Shown here in pieces: positions 53,448 through 61,718 of a stretch of 64,000 nt of DNA. The stretch covers positions 620,001 to 684,000 of the forward strand of contig NZ_FQYR01000004.1 in NCBI RefSeq assembly GCF_900141815.1, in the 5' to 3' direction. The stretch's first letter is position 1, and every line of letters starts with the position of its first letter. The notes below the pieces were generated by a model, which was not told the DNA's origin, made no database searches, and worked only from the letters and a program-made list of their open reading frames with translations. The translations under genes were made by a program, and so were the position numbers. The DNA is from Rubritalea squalenifaciens DSM 18772. GTDB taxonomy: Bacteria > Verrucomicrobiota > Verrucomicrobiia > Verrucomicrobiales > Akkermansiaceae.

Positions 53448-53850
53448 GGATGGTTAGTGTGTGAAAAATTGGGATAAAGCTTTCGCGCTATTTCATTGGG
53501 AATTGGAATGCGATGGCTAGCATGGGAGCTGAAGCCGTAGCGCTGAGTGTGCTTGAGAGTAGGATCTCTAGTCCGAGGTGATAAAACTAGGTGTTTTGGT
53601 TTGGGTCTTAACCTACGTAGAGGGTACGATTGGGGGCGATATGGTGGCGTCCACAATTCCATAGCCGAATGCCGGCAGTGGTCACTTGCGGATATCATAA
53701 AGATATTGTGCCGCAAAGTAGTGGGGTGACACTCCCAAGACGGACTCATAAAGTAGTTCCGTCAGATCGTTTAGACTTCTGAAAGATGGCTCGTAGAACG
53801 CCTGATGGCAACTATTTTTTTCACCCAAGGCAAAGATGAGTCACAAAATG
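53448..53850 (-). promoter_or_regulatory. rho 5' region, probable C-rich leader
   Basis: About 400 bp without a convincing gene. Read on the minus strand it is rich in C and poor in G over long parts (for example ACCCAAACCAAAACACC near 53590), the composition of Rho-loading (rut) sites; rho genes are autoregulated through such leaders in other bacteria. A 101-codon frame (53749 to 53444) ends in an ATGA overlap with the rho start. Its His/Pro/Arg/Ser/Thr composition does not look like a folded protein. Confidence 0.4.
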
Positions 53851-53851
53851 C

Positions 53852-53884
53852 AAAAACCCGCGAGGAGTGATCCTGCGCGGGTTT
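53852..53884 (-). terminator. Terminator of the L,D-transpeptidase gene
   Basis: Stem AAACCCGCG (53854-53862)/CGCGGGTTT (53876-53884), perfect 9 bp, then a T tract on the minus strand, 31 bp beyond the stop codon. Confidence 0.85.
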
Positions 53885-53914
53885 GAGGCTAAATTGATAA
53901 TTTTTATCCGGCCT

Positions 53915-54574
53915 TTAGTTGTAGGTCGGAGTCTTGTGTTTGGTGAAGTAGCCTTTCCCAAGGTAAAAATCGTTCGGGTAGTCTTTGAGTGGGCCTGCAT
54001 CAGGAGGGCGAGGCACGTTGCGGCCGAGGGTGGCGTCCTCCGGCTGGCTTGTAGCAATGTTGACCGGGGTGCCAACACGGACTAGGCTATAAAACTTAGG
54101 AGCTACATTTTCGTGCATACGGATACAGCCATGGGTGCACGGGGCATGCTTCATCCAGCCTGTGTGGAAACCGTAGTGCTGTTTGAACTCACACCAGTAG
54201 GGCATTGGAGTGCCTTTGAATTTCCAGCCGGCAGGCTTTTTGTAGATATAAGTCTTCACGCTCTGGTTGCCATTGTAAGCGTAGCCATGGCTATTTGCCC
54301 TGTGGTAGTGATCCTTCTTGAAGATGCGGAAATTTCCCTTAGGGGTAGGGGTCTTGGCTGTACCTACGGATACAGGCATCACAAGAAGTGGTGTTTGGCC
54401 TTCCATCACATAGACCATTTGATTGCTGGTCGATACCTTGACCCTAACATTGGAAGGGTTACTGGGCTTCTTTGCAGGCAGATCATAGCTGTGGTAGGAT
54501 CCGGACGACATATTGGTGCAGGAGGAAAGCAAAGCTGCAGCAATACCACTAACAATAAGGAGGTACTTCTTCAT
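53915..54574 (-). CDS. L,D-transpeptidase lipoprotein (YkuD/ErfK family)
   Basis: Envelope enzyme that forms 3-3 peptidoglycan cross-links or attaches proteins to peptidoglycan. The ATG at 54574 gives a 219-aa product with a lipoprotein signal (MKKYLLIVSGIAAALLSSC, Cys 19); a GTG at 54649 would add 25 residues and hide that signal. The YkuD motif is complete: YGFHTGWMKHAPCTHGCIRM, holding the catalytic Cys in HGC and the following Arg. The domain starts with VSTSNQMVYVMEGQTPLLVM. It is 71 bp downstream of another lipoprotein gene on the same strand. Confidence 0.92.
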   Translation of the reverse strand: MKKYLLIVSGIAAALLSSCTNMSSGSYHSYDLPAKKPSNPSNVRVKVSTSNQMVYVMEGQTPLLVMPVSVGTAKTPTPKGNFRIFKKDHYHRANSHGYAYNGNQSVKTYIYKKPAGWKFKGTPMPYWCEFKQHYGFHTGWMKHAPCTHGCIRMHENVAPKFYSLVRVGTPVNIATSQPEDATLGRNVPRPPDAGPLKDYPNDFYLGKGYFTKHKTPTYN

Positions 54575-54645
54575 ACGCACAACATAGCTAATATTTCCGG
54601 CTATGGGTTGCAATGTGTTTTTGGTGAAAAAAACGCAGAAGTCAT

Positions 54646-55086
54646 TCACCTTCTCCTGGCCCAGCTGGTCACGCGCTCCTTGCGGAATTCCACGTAGGCG
54701 GTGCGTTCCGGTACATAATTAACTTCCGGGCCGAATCCGAAACCGGAGTATGGGTGGCCATATCTTCCCCAACGGTAACCATAGTTACCATAGAACCGGT
54801 TCGTGTAGACAGGCCGATAGCTATTGTAGAGCCAGCGCTCAAAATCACTTCCGTCGCGAGATCCGGCCATGCTGTTGCTGGGGTGGCCCCAGGCAAGAAA
54901 GACCGCTTTTTTACTCATGCCTTTGGCGATGCGACCTTGCTTCACAAGCTCTTGATCTTTGGAGCTTAGATTGTCGTAAATTACGGGATTTTGTTGGATA
55001 CGGGCAGCAGGGGTGCTTGAAGTGCAGTTTGCAAAGGCGAACAAGCAAAACGCTCCCGACACAGCATGGAGAAGTTTTTTGATCAT
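54646..55086 (-). CDS. Lipoprotein with BamE/SmpA-like motif
   Basis: Protein of 146 aa with a lipobox (AFANC, Cys 21). The block QGRIAKGMSKKAVFLAWGHP resembles the helix-turn segment of BamE/SmpA-like folds, where G-M-S/T-x-x-x-V-x-x-x-x-G-x-P is conserved. The later part is Tyr/Gly/Arg-rich (NRFYGNYGYRWGRYGHPYSG). It stands just upstream of the L,D-transpeptidase gene and is probably co-transcribed. Function in outer-membrane assembly is only a guess from the motif. Confidence 0.7.
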   Translation of the reverse strand: MIKKLLHAVSGAFCLFAFANCTSSTPAARIQQNPVIYDNLSSKDQELVKQGRIAKGMSKKAVFLAWGHPSNSMAGSRDGSDFERWLYNSYRPVYTNRFYGNYGYRWGRYGHPYSGFGFGPEVNYVPERTAYVEFRKERVTSWARRR

Positions 55087-55217
55087 TCTGGAGTTTAGCT
55101 TGGATTCATCTAGAAATCAATAGCTCACGGAAGAGTGCGGATTTCTGTCGATCATGCTTGCCAAGTGTATGTCTATGAAAGCATTATGTGAATTGTTTAA
55201 ATCACAGTGTCGTTGTT

Positions 55218-55508
55218 ATGTCTGAAGAAATTATATCTCCTAGCGAATTAGAAGAAGAGCTGCGCAAATGTCCCGAATGGGAGATTAAAGGGAGCAAAAT
55301 CATTCGAGAACTTGAGTTCGAGGAATTTATGGATGCGATAGACTTTGTGAACTTGATCGCCGAGGCCGCCGAGGATGCTTCCCATCACCCGGATATCGAT
55401 ATCCGCTATAACAAGGTGAAGCTAGCACTGACGACTCATGAGATTGGAGGAGTGACAGAGGCTGATCTGGAGATGGCAATCCGTATCGACAATATCTGTG
55501 ACGAATAG
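55218..55508 (+). CDS. Pterin-4a-carbinolamine dehydratase
   Basis: Small cytoplasmic enzyme that dehydrates 4a-hydroxy-tetrahydropterin, recycling the pterin cofactor. The ATG at 55218 (MSEEIISPSELEEEL) gives 96 aa, the normal length; an upstream GTG adds ten residues of no family likeness. The active-site signature is present: AEDASHHPDIDIRYNKVKLA with the His-His-Pro, then LTTHEIGGVTEADLEMA. No phenylalanine hydroxylase (phhA) is adjacent, so its partner is unknown; stand-alone members also occur with molybdopterin enzymes. Confidence 0.92.
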   Translation: MSEEIISPSELEEELRKCPEWEIKGSKIIRELEFEEFMDAIDFVNLIAEAAEDASHHPDIDIRYNKVKLALTTHEIGGVTEADLEMAIRIDNICDE

Positions 55509-55563
55509 TTTCGCGGAAATGTGAGCTTGAATGGTTGGAGTGATAGGCTATAAGCCCTTCCTA

Positions 55564-56157
55564 ATGCGACTTCTCCAGACATTACCATTCAGCTTAGGCG
55601 CGGCTATTCTGCTTTTGTCCTCATGTGCTTCCGAGCGCAAAGTGAGCTACACCAGGGGTGAGAGCAGTGGGATTTCCAAGTATGAGAGTGATGTCCGCTA
55701 CCAGCAGCAAGCTGATGGCTCAGTAAGACCTAATAAAGATGTGCGCAGCCAATACGATGGGCGACAGGAGTATCTCTCCGCTCGAAGTTTCGGTGGGCAG
55801 GATTACACTACGGAGAAATACGGTAAGAAGCGCTGGGGCAGGAATACGGACTACGCCAACAAGCAGTATGGAGGCAAGACCGATGGTAGCCATTTCCAGT
55901 ACTCACCTGAGTTTGTTCAGCAACAGGCCATGGCGCAGGGGCAGTTGGCTCGAGTGAACGGGCAGAACTATGGAGCAAACCAGTATGCTGCCGGGCAGGC
56001 CAATGTTCAAAACAGAAATCACTATCTGGCCAAGCCCGCGAATGCCAAAACAGAGAGCAGGCGTGGTGTGTACAAGCAGCCGGATATCATCAGTAAGCAG
56101 GATTTTACGGAGCTTAGCATCGAAGAGTCGAAAAGCTTACTAGGAAGAGATAGGTAG
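55564..56157 (+). CDS. Tyr/Gln/Gly-rich lipoprotein, unknown function
   Basis: Protein of 197 aa from the ATG at 55564 (MRLLQTLPFSLGAAILLLSSC), with a lipobox LSSC, Cys 21; an in-frame start 11 codons earlier weakens the signal. The mature part is rich in Tyr, Gln, Gly and Asn, with loose repeats (YESDVRYQQQADGSVR; YGGKTDGSHFQYSPEFVQQQ). No family recognised. It is 55 bp downstream of the dehydratase gene and convergent with the next. Confidence 0.72.
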   Translation: MRLLQTLPFSLGAAILLLSSCASERKVSYTRGESSGISKYESDVRYQQQADGSVRPNKDVRSQYDGRQEYLSARSFGGQDYTTEKYGKKRWGRNTDYANKQYGGKTDGSHFQYSPEFVQQQAMAQGQLARVNGQNYGANQYAAGQANVQNRNHYLAKPANAKTESRRGVYKQPDIISKQDFTELSIEESKSLLGRDR

Positions 56158-56166
56158 ACGCAAAGC

Positions 56167-56436
56167 TTACTCGTTTTTCCACCAATCTGGATCTCGTTCC
56201 CAAGGGTTGCCCTTGGGTTTCTTCTTTTTACGAACAGGGGTGGCTTGACGTTTGTTACTGTGCTCCTCTTTGGAGCACTCTTCAATGAGTTGCTCTTCTG
56301 GACTAGGTTTGTCGTTTCTGTGGCGAATGAGTCGAACGATAATCGTGGCGATCACTCCCAGCGCAAAGAATGAGAAGGCCAGCATGGTAAGGGCTGGGAC
56401 ATCGCTTTGGGAGAGGGCTGCCAGTTCTAGTTTCAT
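56167..56436 (-). CDS. Small single-helix membrane protein, unknown function
   Basis: Protein of 89 aa with one transmembrane helix (about 15-36: ALTMLAFSFFALGVIATIIV) and a basic tail (KRQATPVRKKKKPKGNPWER, then DPDWWKNE). The ATG overlaps the stop of the acetyltransferase gene in ATGA, indicating coupled translation. No family recognised; the KGNPWERDPDWWK ending is distinctive and might serve in searches. Confidence 0.68.
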   Translation of the reverse strand: MKLELAALSQSDVPALTMLAFSFFALGVIATIIVRLIRHRNDKPSPEEQLIEECSKEEHSNKRQATPVRKKKKPKGNPWERDPDWWKNE

Positions 56437-56927
56437 TCTAATGTCATTCTCATCGGAATCATGCTGGAGTAGGAAAAACCAAGTTTCTTGAAGAAGTTTT
56501 GGGAGTCGGCGCTGATTTTGTCCGTGAGCAAAGTGATGCGTCGGAAATTCTTTTGCTTAGCAAACTTGATCACGTGATCGATGAGCATACTACCATAACC
56601 TTGTCCTCGATGGGTAGGATGAATGATAAAATCTTCCAACAAAATGACCATGCCGCCCATCGCTGTGGAGATCGTGAAGAGGAGGTTGACCATGCCGAGT
56701 ATCTGGTGGTCGTTGCGTAGAATGAAAATGCGTCCGCGGCTGGGCTCTTCGAGAATCAAACGAAGGCCGTCTTCCTGAGCCTGCCGGTTCGGGGTGAAGT
56801 CACCTTGGAGCTCGAAAAGCTCTTGGACGAGGTCGACCAGGGAGTCCAGGTCTTCGATCGTTGCGGTCTCTACACGGGGGGTGTCAGATGATTTGAGGTG
56901 CTCGGCACTGGCTGAAGTAGGAATCAT
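56433..56927 (-). CDS. GNAT-family N-acetyltransferase
   Basis: Acetyl-CoA-dependent transferase of 164 aa, cytoplasmic. The N-terminal half starts the GNAT fold with VETATIEDLDSLVDLVQELF. The acetyl-CoA motif A is ILLEDFIIHPTHRGQGYGSM with the Q/RxxGxG/A loop, then LIDHVIKFAKQKNFRRITLL, and the C-terminal DSQNFFKKLGFSYSSMIPMR typical of single-domain GNATs. The acceptor is unknown. Followed by a coupled small membrane-protein gene. Confidence 0.88.
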   Translation of the reverse strand: MIPTSASAEHLKSSDTPRVETATIEDLDSLVDLVQELFELQGDFTPNRQAQEDGLRLILEEPSRGRIFILRNDHQILGMVNLLFTISTAMGGMVILLEDFIIHPTHRGQGYGSMLIDHVIKFAKQKNFRRITLLTDKISADSQNFFKKLGFSYSSMIPMRMTLE

Positions 56928-57073
56928 TATCTCGCAAAAAATAACACTGTTATAAGTAGTAAATTAGCATGCCGACATCCGCTCTCCCAGCTATAAAATG
57001 AGGTCAGGGGCAGAAAAATAGCCTCTCTGGCAGTTGAATTTGCCTGAATCTGCAAGAAAGTAAGAATGACGTA

Positions 57074-57101
57074 TTGACAAGCGGCTGGAAATATCTAGTT
57101 T
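57074..57101 (+). promoter_or_regulatory. rpmH promoter with GC-rich discriminator
   Basis: Perfect -35 TTGACA (57074-57079), 16-bp spacer, -10 TAGTTT (57096-57101), followed by GCCCGCCCC. It shares spacing, -10 type and GC-rich discriminator with the rpmJ promoter at 7777. The leader before the rpmH ATG is about 60 nt. Confidence 0.65.
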
Positions 57102-57167
57102 GCCCGCCCCGTCCTATTGTCTCCAGTAGGGAAGGGACATCAATTTTATCACCAAGGGATTTTTATC

Positions 57168-57350
57168 ATGAGCAAACGCACTTACCAACCTTCTAAGCGT
57201 TCCCGCAAGCGCCAACACGGTTTCCGCGCACGCATGGCTACTAAAGCTGGCCGTGACATCCTTCGTCGTCGCCGTCAAAAGGGACGCAAGCGCCTTCTTC
57301 CGAAGGGTGCAGAGATTCACTTCAAGCGCCACACAACACAGCACGGCTAA
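57168..57350 (+). CDS. rpmH: 50S ribosomal protein L34 with C-terminal extension
   Basis: Large-subunit ribosomal protein, 60 aa from the ATG at 57168 ([20 protein letters not shown]). The core [20 protein letters not shown] then KRL is standard. Typical L34 ends there at about 44-46 aa; here about 14 further residues follow ([17 protein letters not shown]). First gene of the conserved rpmH-rnpA-yidD-yidC block. No dnaA or oriC is seen upstream in this window. Confidence 0.97.
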   Translation: MSKRTYQPSKRSRKRQHGFRARMATKAGRDILRRRRQKGRKRLLPKGAEIHFKRHTTQHG

Positions 57351-57418
57351 TTCATCGTTTCTCACATGGGCTCATAGTCTAGGGACTGTGAGCCTACAGA
57401 GAAACAAGCCGGTGATTG

Positions 57419-57784
57419 ATGCGCCCCATGCGCCTTCCGCGAAAGTTCTCCATGACACAGCGGGCAGAATTTGCCCGTGTCAGAGAATATGGGAAGTCGA
57501 GACCGGGGCGCTATCTTGTTGTCAGCGTTTTACAGGAACCCGAGCTGGATCATTTCAAGCTCGGTTTTATTGTTACTAAGAAAGTAGGTAAGGCGCATCT
57601 GCGTAACCTACTGCGCCGGAGATTCCGGGCAATTATCCAAAAACATGGTGACCAGCTCAAAACAGACCGGTACATTGTCACGATTGCTCGGTGGCGGGCT
57701 GTCGAGGCGAGTTTCCATGAATTGGAAAAAGACTGGCTTAAGCAGGCCAGGCACTTTGGGCTTCTCAAGGAGGTTCCGGAGTGA
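57419..57784 (+). CDS. rnpA: Ribonuclease P protein component
   Basis: Protein cofactor of RNase P, which trims the 5' leader of tRNA precursors. It has 121 aa from the ATG at 57419 (TTG just before and ATG at 57428 are alternatives). The RNR-like signature is [20 protein letters not shown] then RRFRAII; the expected R-N-R reads R-N-L, followed by LRRRFR, a small deviation. Its stop overlaps the yidD start (GTGA). Confidence 0.93.
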   Translation: MRPMRLPRKFSMTQRAEFARVREYGKSRPGRYLVVSVLQEPELDHFKLGFIVTKKVGKAHLRNLLRRRFRAIIQKHGDQLKTDRYIVTIARWRAVEASFHELEKDWLKQARHFGLLKEVPE

Positions 57785-58032
57785 AAAAGCTGCCAGTCAT
57801 TATCATCCGTCTGGGGATACGTTTTTACCAGAAATTCTTGAACCCGATTTTGCGGGCCTTGGGGGGACCCCATTCTGGGTGTCGATTCACACCAAGTTGC
57901 TCCCACTATTTTCTCGAAGCCGTGGAAATACACGGTGCACTCTATGGAAGCTGGCTGGGAATCTGCCGCATCTGCCGCTGCCACCCATGGGGCAAATGTG
58001 GGCACGACCCAGTGCCTCCGAAAAAATCTTAA
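57781..58032 (+). CDS. yidD: Membrane protein insertion efficiency factor YidD
   Basis: Small protein of 83 aa starting with GTG at 57781, overlapping rnpA by 4 bp. The family text is complete: [20 protein letters not shown], then [20 protein letters not shown] and [20 protein letters not shown]. It assists YidC insertion of inner-membrane proteins. The order rnpA-yidD-yidC is the usual one. Confidence 0.96.
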   Translation: MKKLPVIIIRLGIRFYQKFLNPILRALGGPHSGCRFTPSCSHYFLEAVEIHGALYGSWLGICRICRCHPWGKCGHDPVPPKKS

Positions 58033-58058
58033 CGACTATCTAATCACTTAAATCTACT

Positions 58059-59942
58059 ATGGATCGTAAAGCTTGGATCATACTTATCGTCTGCGGGCTT
58101 GGCCTGATGCTGAACTATCAGTTCATGATGAAGAACCAGGAGGACCTGGATCGGCAGAAGCAGCAGGAAGAGCAGCAATCTGAAGCTCCTGCAGGTACTG
58201 AGAAGGCGCCTGAGCTGATTACTGAGAAGCCTGAGATCGAGAGAGAAACACGTGAGGATGTTCCATTCCAGCTGATCGGCAAGGATGGCGAGAAAGTCGA
58301 CGTGATCTATAACTTCACCAGCTTCGGTGGTGGAGTGAATGATGCGGAGTTTCCTAACCAGAAGGAGGTCAATGGTGATGGTCACGTGAGGCTGAACCTT
58401 CGTTCAAGCTATGCGGTGGGTGCTTTGGCTGATGATTTCAAGAAGATCGATAAGACCTACTATCAGATTGTCTCCGGCGGCAAAGAAGGCGACGATCATG
58501 TTACCTATCGTGCGACTCTAGAGAATGGTCTTCAAGTCACCAAGGAATGGACCCTTAAGGACGGCGCAGACACCAAAGGGTATCAGCTTCACCTGGCGGT
58601 TACTTTCAAAAATACCGGAGATTCCAGTGTTAACCTCAATGACTGGGGTGTTTATACGGGGACAGCAGCTCCTCTGCACACGGATGAACTTCAAGATAAG
58701 GCTGGCTGGTTCTACTATGCGGACGGCAGCTTTGAATTTGATAAGCAGGGACCCTTCACTAAAGGCTGGTTCAGCAGCGCCAAGCCTGTCGAGTTGGTAA
58801 AAACGACCAACCTTGAATATGCGGGTGTGAATAGCCAGTTCTTCACCACCTTCTTCATGCCGAAGGGTTTCTCATCCGATTCTATCTGGGCGACAGGCCG
58901 TGAGATTGATCTTGGCGACAACGACGACCAGAAGAAGCGCTGGATGTTTGAGATGGGCGTTGATTTCCCGGATAAGTCTCTCGGTAAGGATGAGCAGCAG
59001 AGCTACGCCTTTGATATCTATATGGGGCCTAAGGAGCGTGACATCATCAAGACTGTCGGCCCTAACACGGATCCTATCATGAACTACGGCTGGTTCTGGT
59101 TCGTGGCGAATTTCATGAACTGGGCGGTGAACCACATTCACAACTGGTTCGAGGGTTATAGCTGGGCCTGGGGAGCCGCGATTATTCTTCTCACACTATT
59201 CATCCGTATTCTGATCTGGCCGCTTCATAACAAGTCCACACGCACGATGAAGCGTATGGGCAAGCTTCAGCCATTGATGAAGGAGCTCAAGGAGAAGTAT
59301 GCGGACAACCCGCAGAAGATGAATCAGGAGACCATGAAGCTGTATCGTGAGTACGGTGTGAACCCGATGGGGGGCTGTCTTCCGATGCTTCTTCAGATTC
59401 CGATCTTCTTCGGTGTCTTCAAGATGCTGGGTTCTGCGGTCGAGATGCGGGGTGCTAGTTTCCTTTGGGTAGATGACCTTTCCTTGCCTGATACCGTCTA
59501 CGAAATTTGGGGACTGCCTATCAACATGCTTCCGATCGTGATGGCTGTGACCATGATCTTCCAGATGCGTCTGACACCACAGACCGGAGACAAGCTGCAG
59601 CGCCGTATCTTCATGCTGATGCCGCTGATGTTCTTCTTTTTCTGTTACAACTACGCGTCAGCCTTGGCTCTCTACTGGTCTACTCAGAATATTATTTCTA
59701 TCGGTCAGACTCTCTTGATGCAGCGTCTTCCTGAGCCAGAGCTTAGCAAGAAGAAGCCTGGCCAGAAAGGTGGCGGAGACGATGACGGTAAGCCACGCAA
59801 GAAGGGTTTCTTTGAGCGCCTTGCCGAGAAGATGGAGGAAGTGCAGGCCCAGCAGGAAGCTGCCAGAGGAGCGGCTAAACCGACAGCGCAGGCGCCTGCT
59901 GACAAGAAGCCTAAGAAGCGTAGTCCACGCACAGGTGGTTAA
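58059..59942 (+). CDS. yidC: Membrane protein insertase YidC
   Basis: Inner-membrane insertase of the YidC/Oxa1/Alb3 family, 627 aa, of the long Gram-negative type. The first helix is at 4-20 (AWIILIVCGLGLMLNYQ). A large periplasmic beta-sandwich fills about 60-330. The conserved core spans about 345-555, with AIILLTLFIRILIWPLHNKS holding the groove Arg, and GGCLPMLLQIPIFFGVFKML. The C-terminal tail is long and basic (KKKPGQKGGGDDDGKPRKKG; DKKPKKRSPRTGG), which may contact ribosomes. A terminator follows. Confidence 0.97.
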   Translation: MDRKAWIILIVCGLGLMLNYQFMMKNQEDLDRQKQQEEQQSEAPAGTEKAPELITEKPEIERETREDVPFQLIGKDGEKVDVIYNFTSFGGGVNDAEFPNQKEVNGDGHVRLNLRSSYAVGALADDFKKIDKTYYQIVSGGKEGDDHVTYRATLENGLQVTKEWTLKDGADTKGYQLHLAVTFKNTGDSSVNLNDWGVYTGTAAPLHTDELQDKAGWFYYADGSFEFDKQGPFTKGWFSSAKPVELVKTTNLEYAGVNSQFFTTFFMPKGFSSDSIWATGREIDLGDNDDQKKRWMFEMGVDFPDKSLGKDEQQSYAFDIYMGPKERDIIKTVGPNTDPIMNYGWFWFVANFMNWAVNHIHNWFEGYSWAWGAAIILLTLFIRILIWPLHNKSTRTMKRMGKLQPLMKELKEKYADNPQKMNQETMKLYREYGVNPMGGCLPMLLQIPIFFGVFKMLGSAVEMRGASFLWVDDLSLPDTVYEIWGLPINMLPIVMAVTMIFQMRLTPQTGDKLQRRIFMLMPLMFFFFCYNYASALALYWSTQNIISIGQTLLMQRLPEPELSKKKPGQKGGGDDDGKPRKKGFFERLAEKMEEVQAQQEAARGAAKPTAQAPADKKPKKRSPRTGG

Positions 59943-59970
59943 TTCAGCCTCTACACAAGTTTGAAATAAG

Positions 59971-60001
59971 AAGCCCGGTCGTTATGATCGGGCTTTTTTT
60001 G
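59971..60001 (+). terminator. Terminator after yidC
   Basis: Stem AAGCCCGGTC/GATCGGGCTT with one G-T wobble, 5-nt loop, then a run of seven T. Confidence 0.93.
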
Positions 60002-60066
60002 TGGGTAGAAAATTACCGGCTTTTTCCAGTGGCGAGCCCTCCAAAGCTGGTGGATAGTCGCGATGT

Positions 60067-61692
60067 ATGAGTGAAAAGGACAAGGATAAGCCAGATGAGT
60101 CCAAGGAAATCCAGAAGACCTTGGAGGATTTGTTCAAGCGTCTGGGTGGGATTACGATTCCTGTAGGCGGAGCGAGTGCCTTCAGCGAACAGCGTGCTGC
60201 TGAGGGGAAGGGGGATGCAGAGCCTAGCAAAATGCAGAACTCAGAAGAGATCTTTTCCTTCAACTATAGGCCTCGAGAGATCAAGGCTCACTTGGACCGT
60301 TTTGTAATTCGCCAGGATGAGGCCAAGAAGGCTTTGTCGATCGCAGTCTGTGATCACTACAATCACGCAAAATACATCAAGGCCTACGAGCGTGACCACG
60401 GGGATTTGCCTGCTGGTTTTGAATACCAGAAACAGAATGTTATTGTGGTGGGGCCTACGGGGGTTGGTAAGACCTATCTGGTGAAGCATATTGCGGAGCT
60501 CATTGGCGTGCCTTTTGTGAAGGCAGATGCCACCAAATTTTCAGAGACAGGTTATGTTGGAGGGGATGTCGATGACTTGGTGCGCGATCTCGTGCGCAAG
60601 GCTGATGGTGACGTGGAGCTGGCTGAGTATGGCATCATCTACATCGATGAGATTGATAAGCTGGCTAGCAAGGGTGGAAATACCATCGGTAGGGATGTTA
60701 GTGGGCGAGGGGTGCAGACGACCTTGCTCAAGCTGATGGAGGAGACGGAGGTCGCCTTGCGTAACCCGATGGATATGAAGGGCCAGATGATGGCAATGAT
60801 GGACATGCAGAGCGGCAGAAAGCCGCAGAAGGAGACCATCAATACGAGAAACATTCTCTTTATTGTGAGTGGAGCTTTCAGTGGTTTGGAGAAATTGATT
60901 TCCAAGAGGGTGCAGAGCTCCCGCATTGGCTTCCAAGTGGATGCGAAAGAGGAAGTACTGGATAGGGAGCTGTTCCGGCATGTAAATACGCAGGACTTTA
61001 TTGATTTTGGCTTTGAAGCTGAGTTTATCGGCCGTCTTCCAGTCAGGGTGGTTTGTGAGAAGTTGGAAAAGAAGGATTTCGTCAATATTATGAAGTACTC
61101 GGAGGGGAGTTTGCTCAGGCAGTATGAGCGCGAGTTTGAGGCCTACGGCATTAGTGCCAAATTTGAGGATAGTGCCATTGAGTACGTCGCCGAGCTGGCG
61201 GAAAAAGAGAATACTGGTGCGCGTGCCCTGATGACGGTGCTCGCAGCGCAGCTACGTGATTTCAAATTTGAGCTGCCGGGGACCTCGATCACTGAGCTGC
61301 CAGTGAATCGTGAGCTGATGGAGCATAAATCTGCTGTGCTGGAAAAGTATCGAGAGGAAGGCACACGTATTGATATGGCCAAAGTGAGGGATGAAGTAGA
61401 ATTCTTCACGAAGGAATTTAGGGCGAAACACAAGGTGAAGATCTCATTCTCAGAAGAAGCAATAGCCTGTCTGGCGGATATTTCAGCTGAACAGGGGCGA
61501 AGTGTCCTTCAGATCTGCCACGATAAATTCAAGGATTACCAGTTCGGGCTGAAGTTGGTTCAGCGTAATACCGGGCTCGACACCTTCGAATTACCAAAAG
61601 AATCGACAATTGATTCGGACAAATACTTGAGTGATCTGGTAGTTCAGTCTTATGATGCGAGTAAGCCAGCTGATGATAACCTAAGCGGTTAG
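60067..61692 (+). CDS. ClpX-like AAA+ ATPase lacking the zinc-binding domain
   Basis: AAA+ unfoldase of 541 aa, closest to ClpX. Walker A is VGPTGVGKTYLVKHIAEL (about 126-143), pore loop GYVGGD (ClpX GYVGED), Walker B GIIYIDEIDKLAS, then GRDVSGRGVQTTLLKLMEET and sensor text AEFIGRLPVRVV. An IGF tripeptide is kept in SSRIGFQVDAKEE, at the position of the ClpP-docking loop. The N-terminal four-Cys zinc domain is absent; instead there is a charged, Cys-free stretch of about 65 residues. The C-terminal region is about 100 residues longer than in ClpX. No clpP is adjacent. Confidence 0.87.
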   Translation: MSEKDKDKPDESKEIQKTLEDLFKRLGGITIPVGGASAFSEQRAAEGKGDAEPSKMQNSEEIFSFNYRPREIKAHLDRFVIRQDEAKKALSIAVCDHYNHAKYIKAYERDHGDLPAGFEYQKQNVIVVGPTGVGKTYLVKHIAELIGVPFVKADATKFSETGYVGGDVDDLVRDLVRKADGDVELAEYGIIYIDEIDKLASKGGNTIGRDVSGRGVQTTLLKLMEETEVALRNPMDMKGQMMAMMDMQSGRKPQKETINTRNILFIVSGAFSGLEKLISKRVQSSRIGFQVDAKEEVLDRELFRHVNTQDFIDFGFEAEFIGRLPVRVVCEKLEKKDFVNIMKYSEGSLLRQYEREFEAYGISAKFEDSAIEYVAELAEKENTGARALMTVLAAQLRDFKFELPGTSITELPVNRELMEHKSAVLEKYREEGTRIDMAKVRDEVEFFTKEFRAKHKVKISFSEEAIACLADISAEQGRSVLQICHDKFKDYQFGLKLVQRNTGLDTFELPKESTIDSDKYLSDLVVQSYDASKPADDNLSG

Positions 61693-61718
61693 TGTGTCAG
61701 CGGCATCTACTCGATATT

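Noticed and set aside
53444-53749. A 101-codon frame just upstream of rho as a real protein
   Set aside because: His/Pro/Arg/Ser/Thr-rich composition fits a C-rich leader; kept only as a possible leader in the findings.
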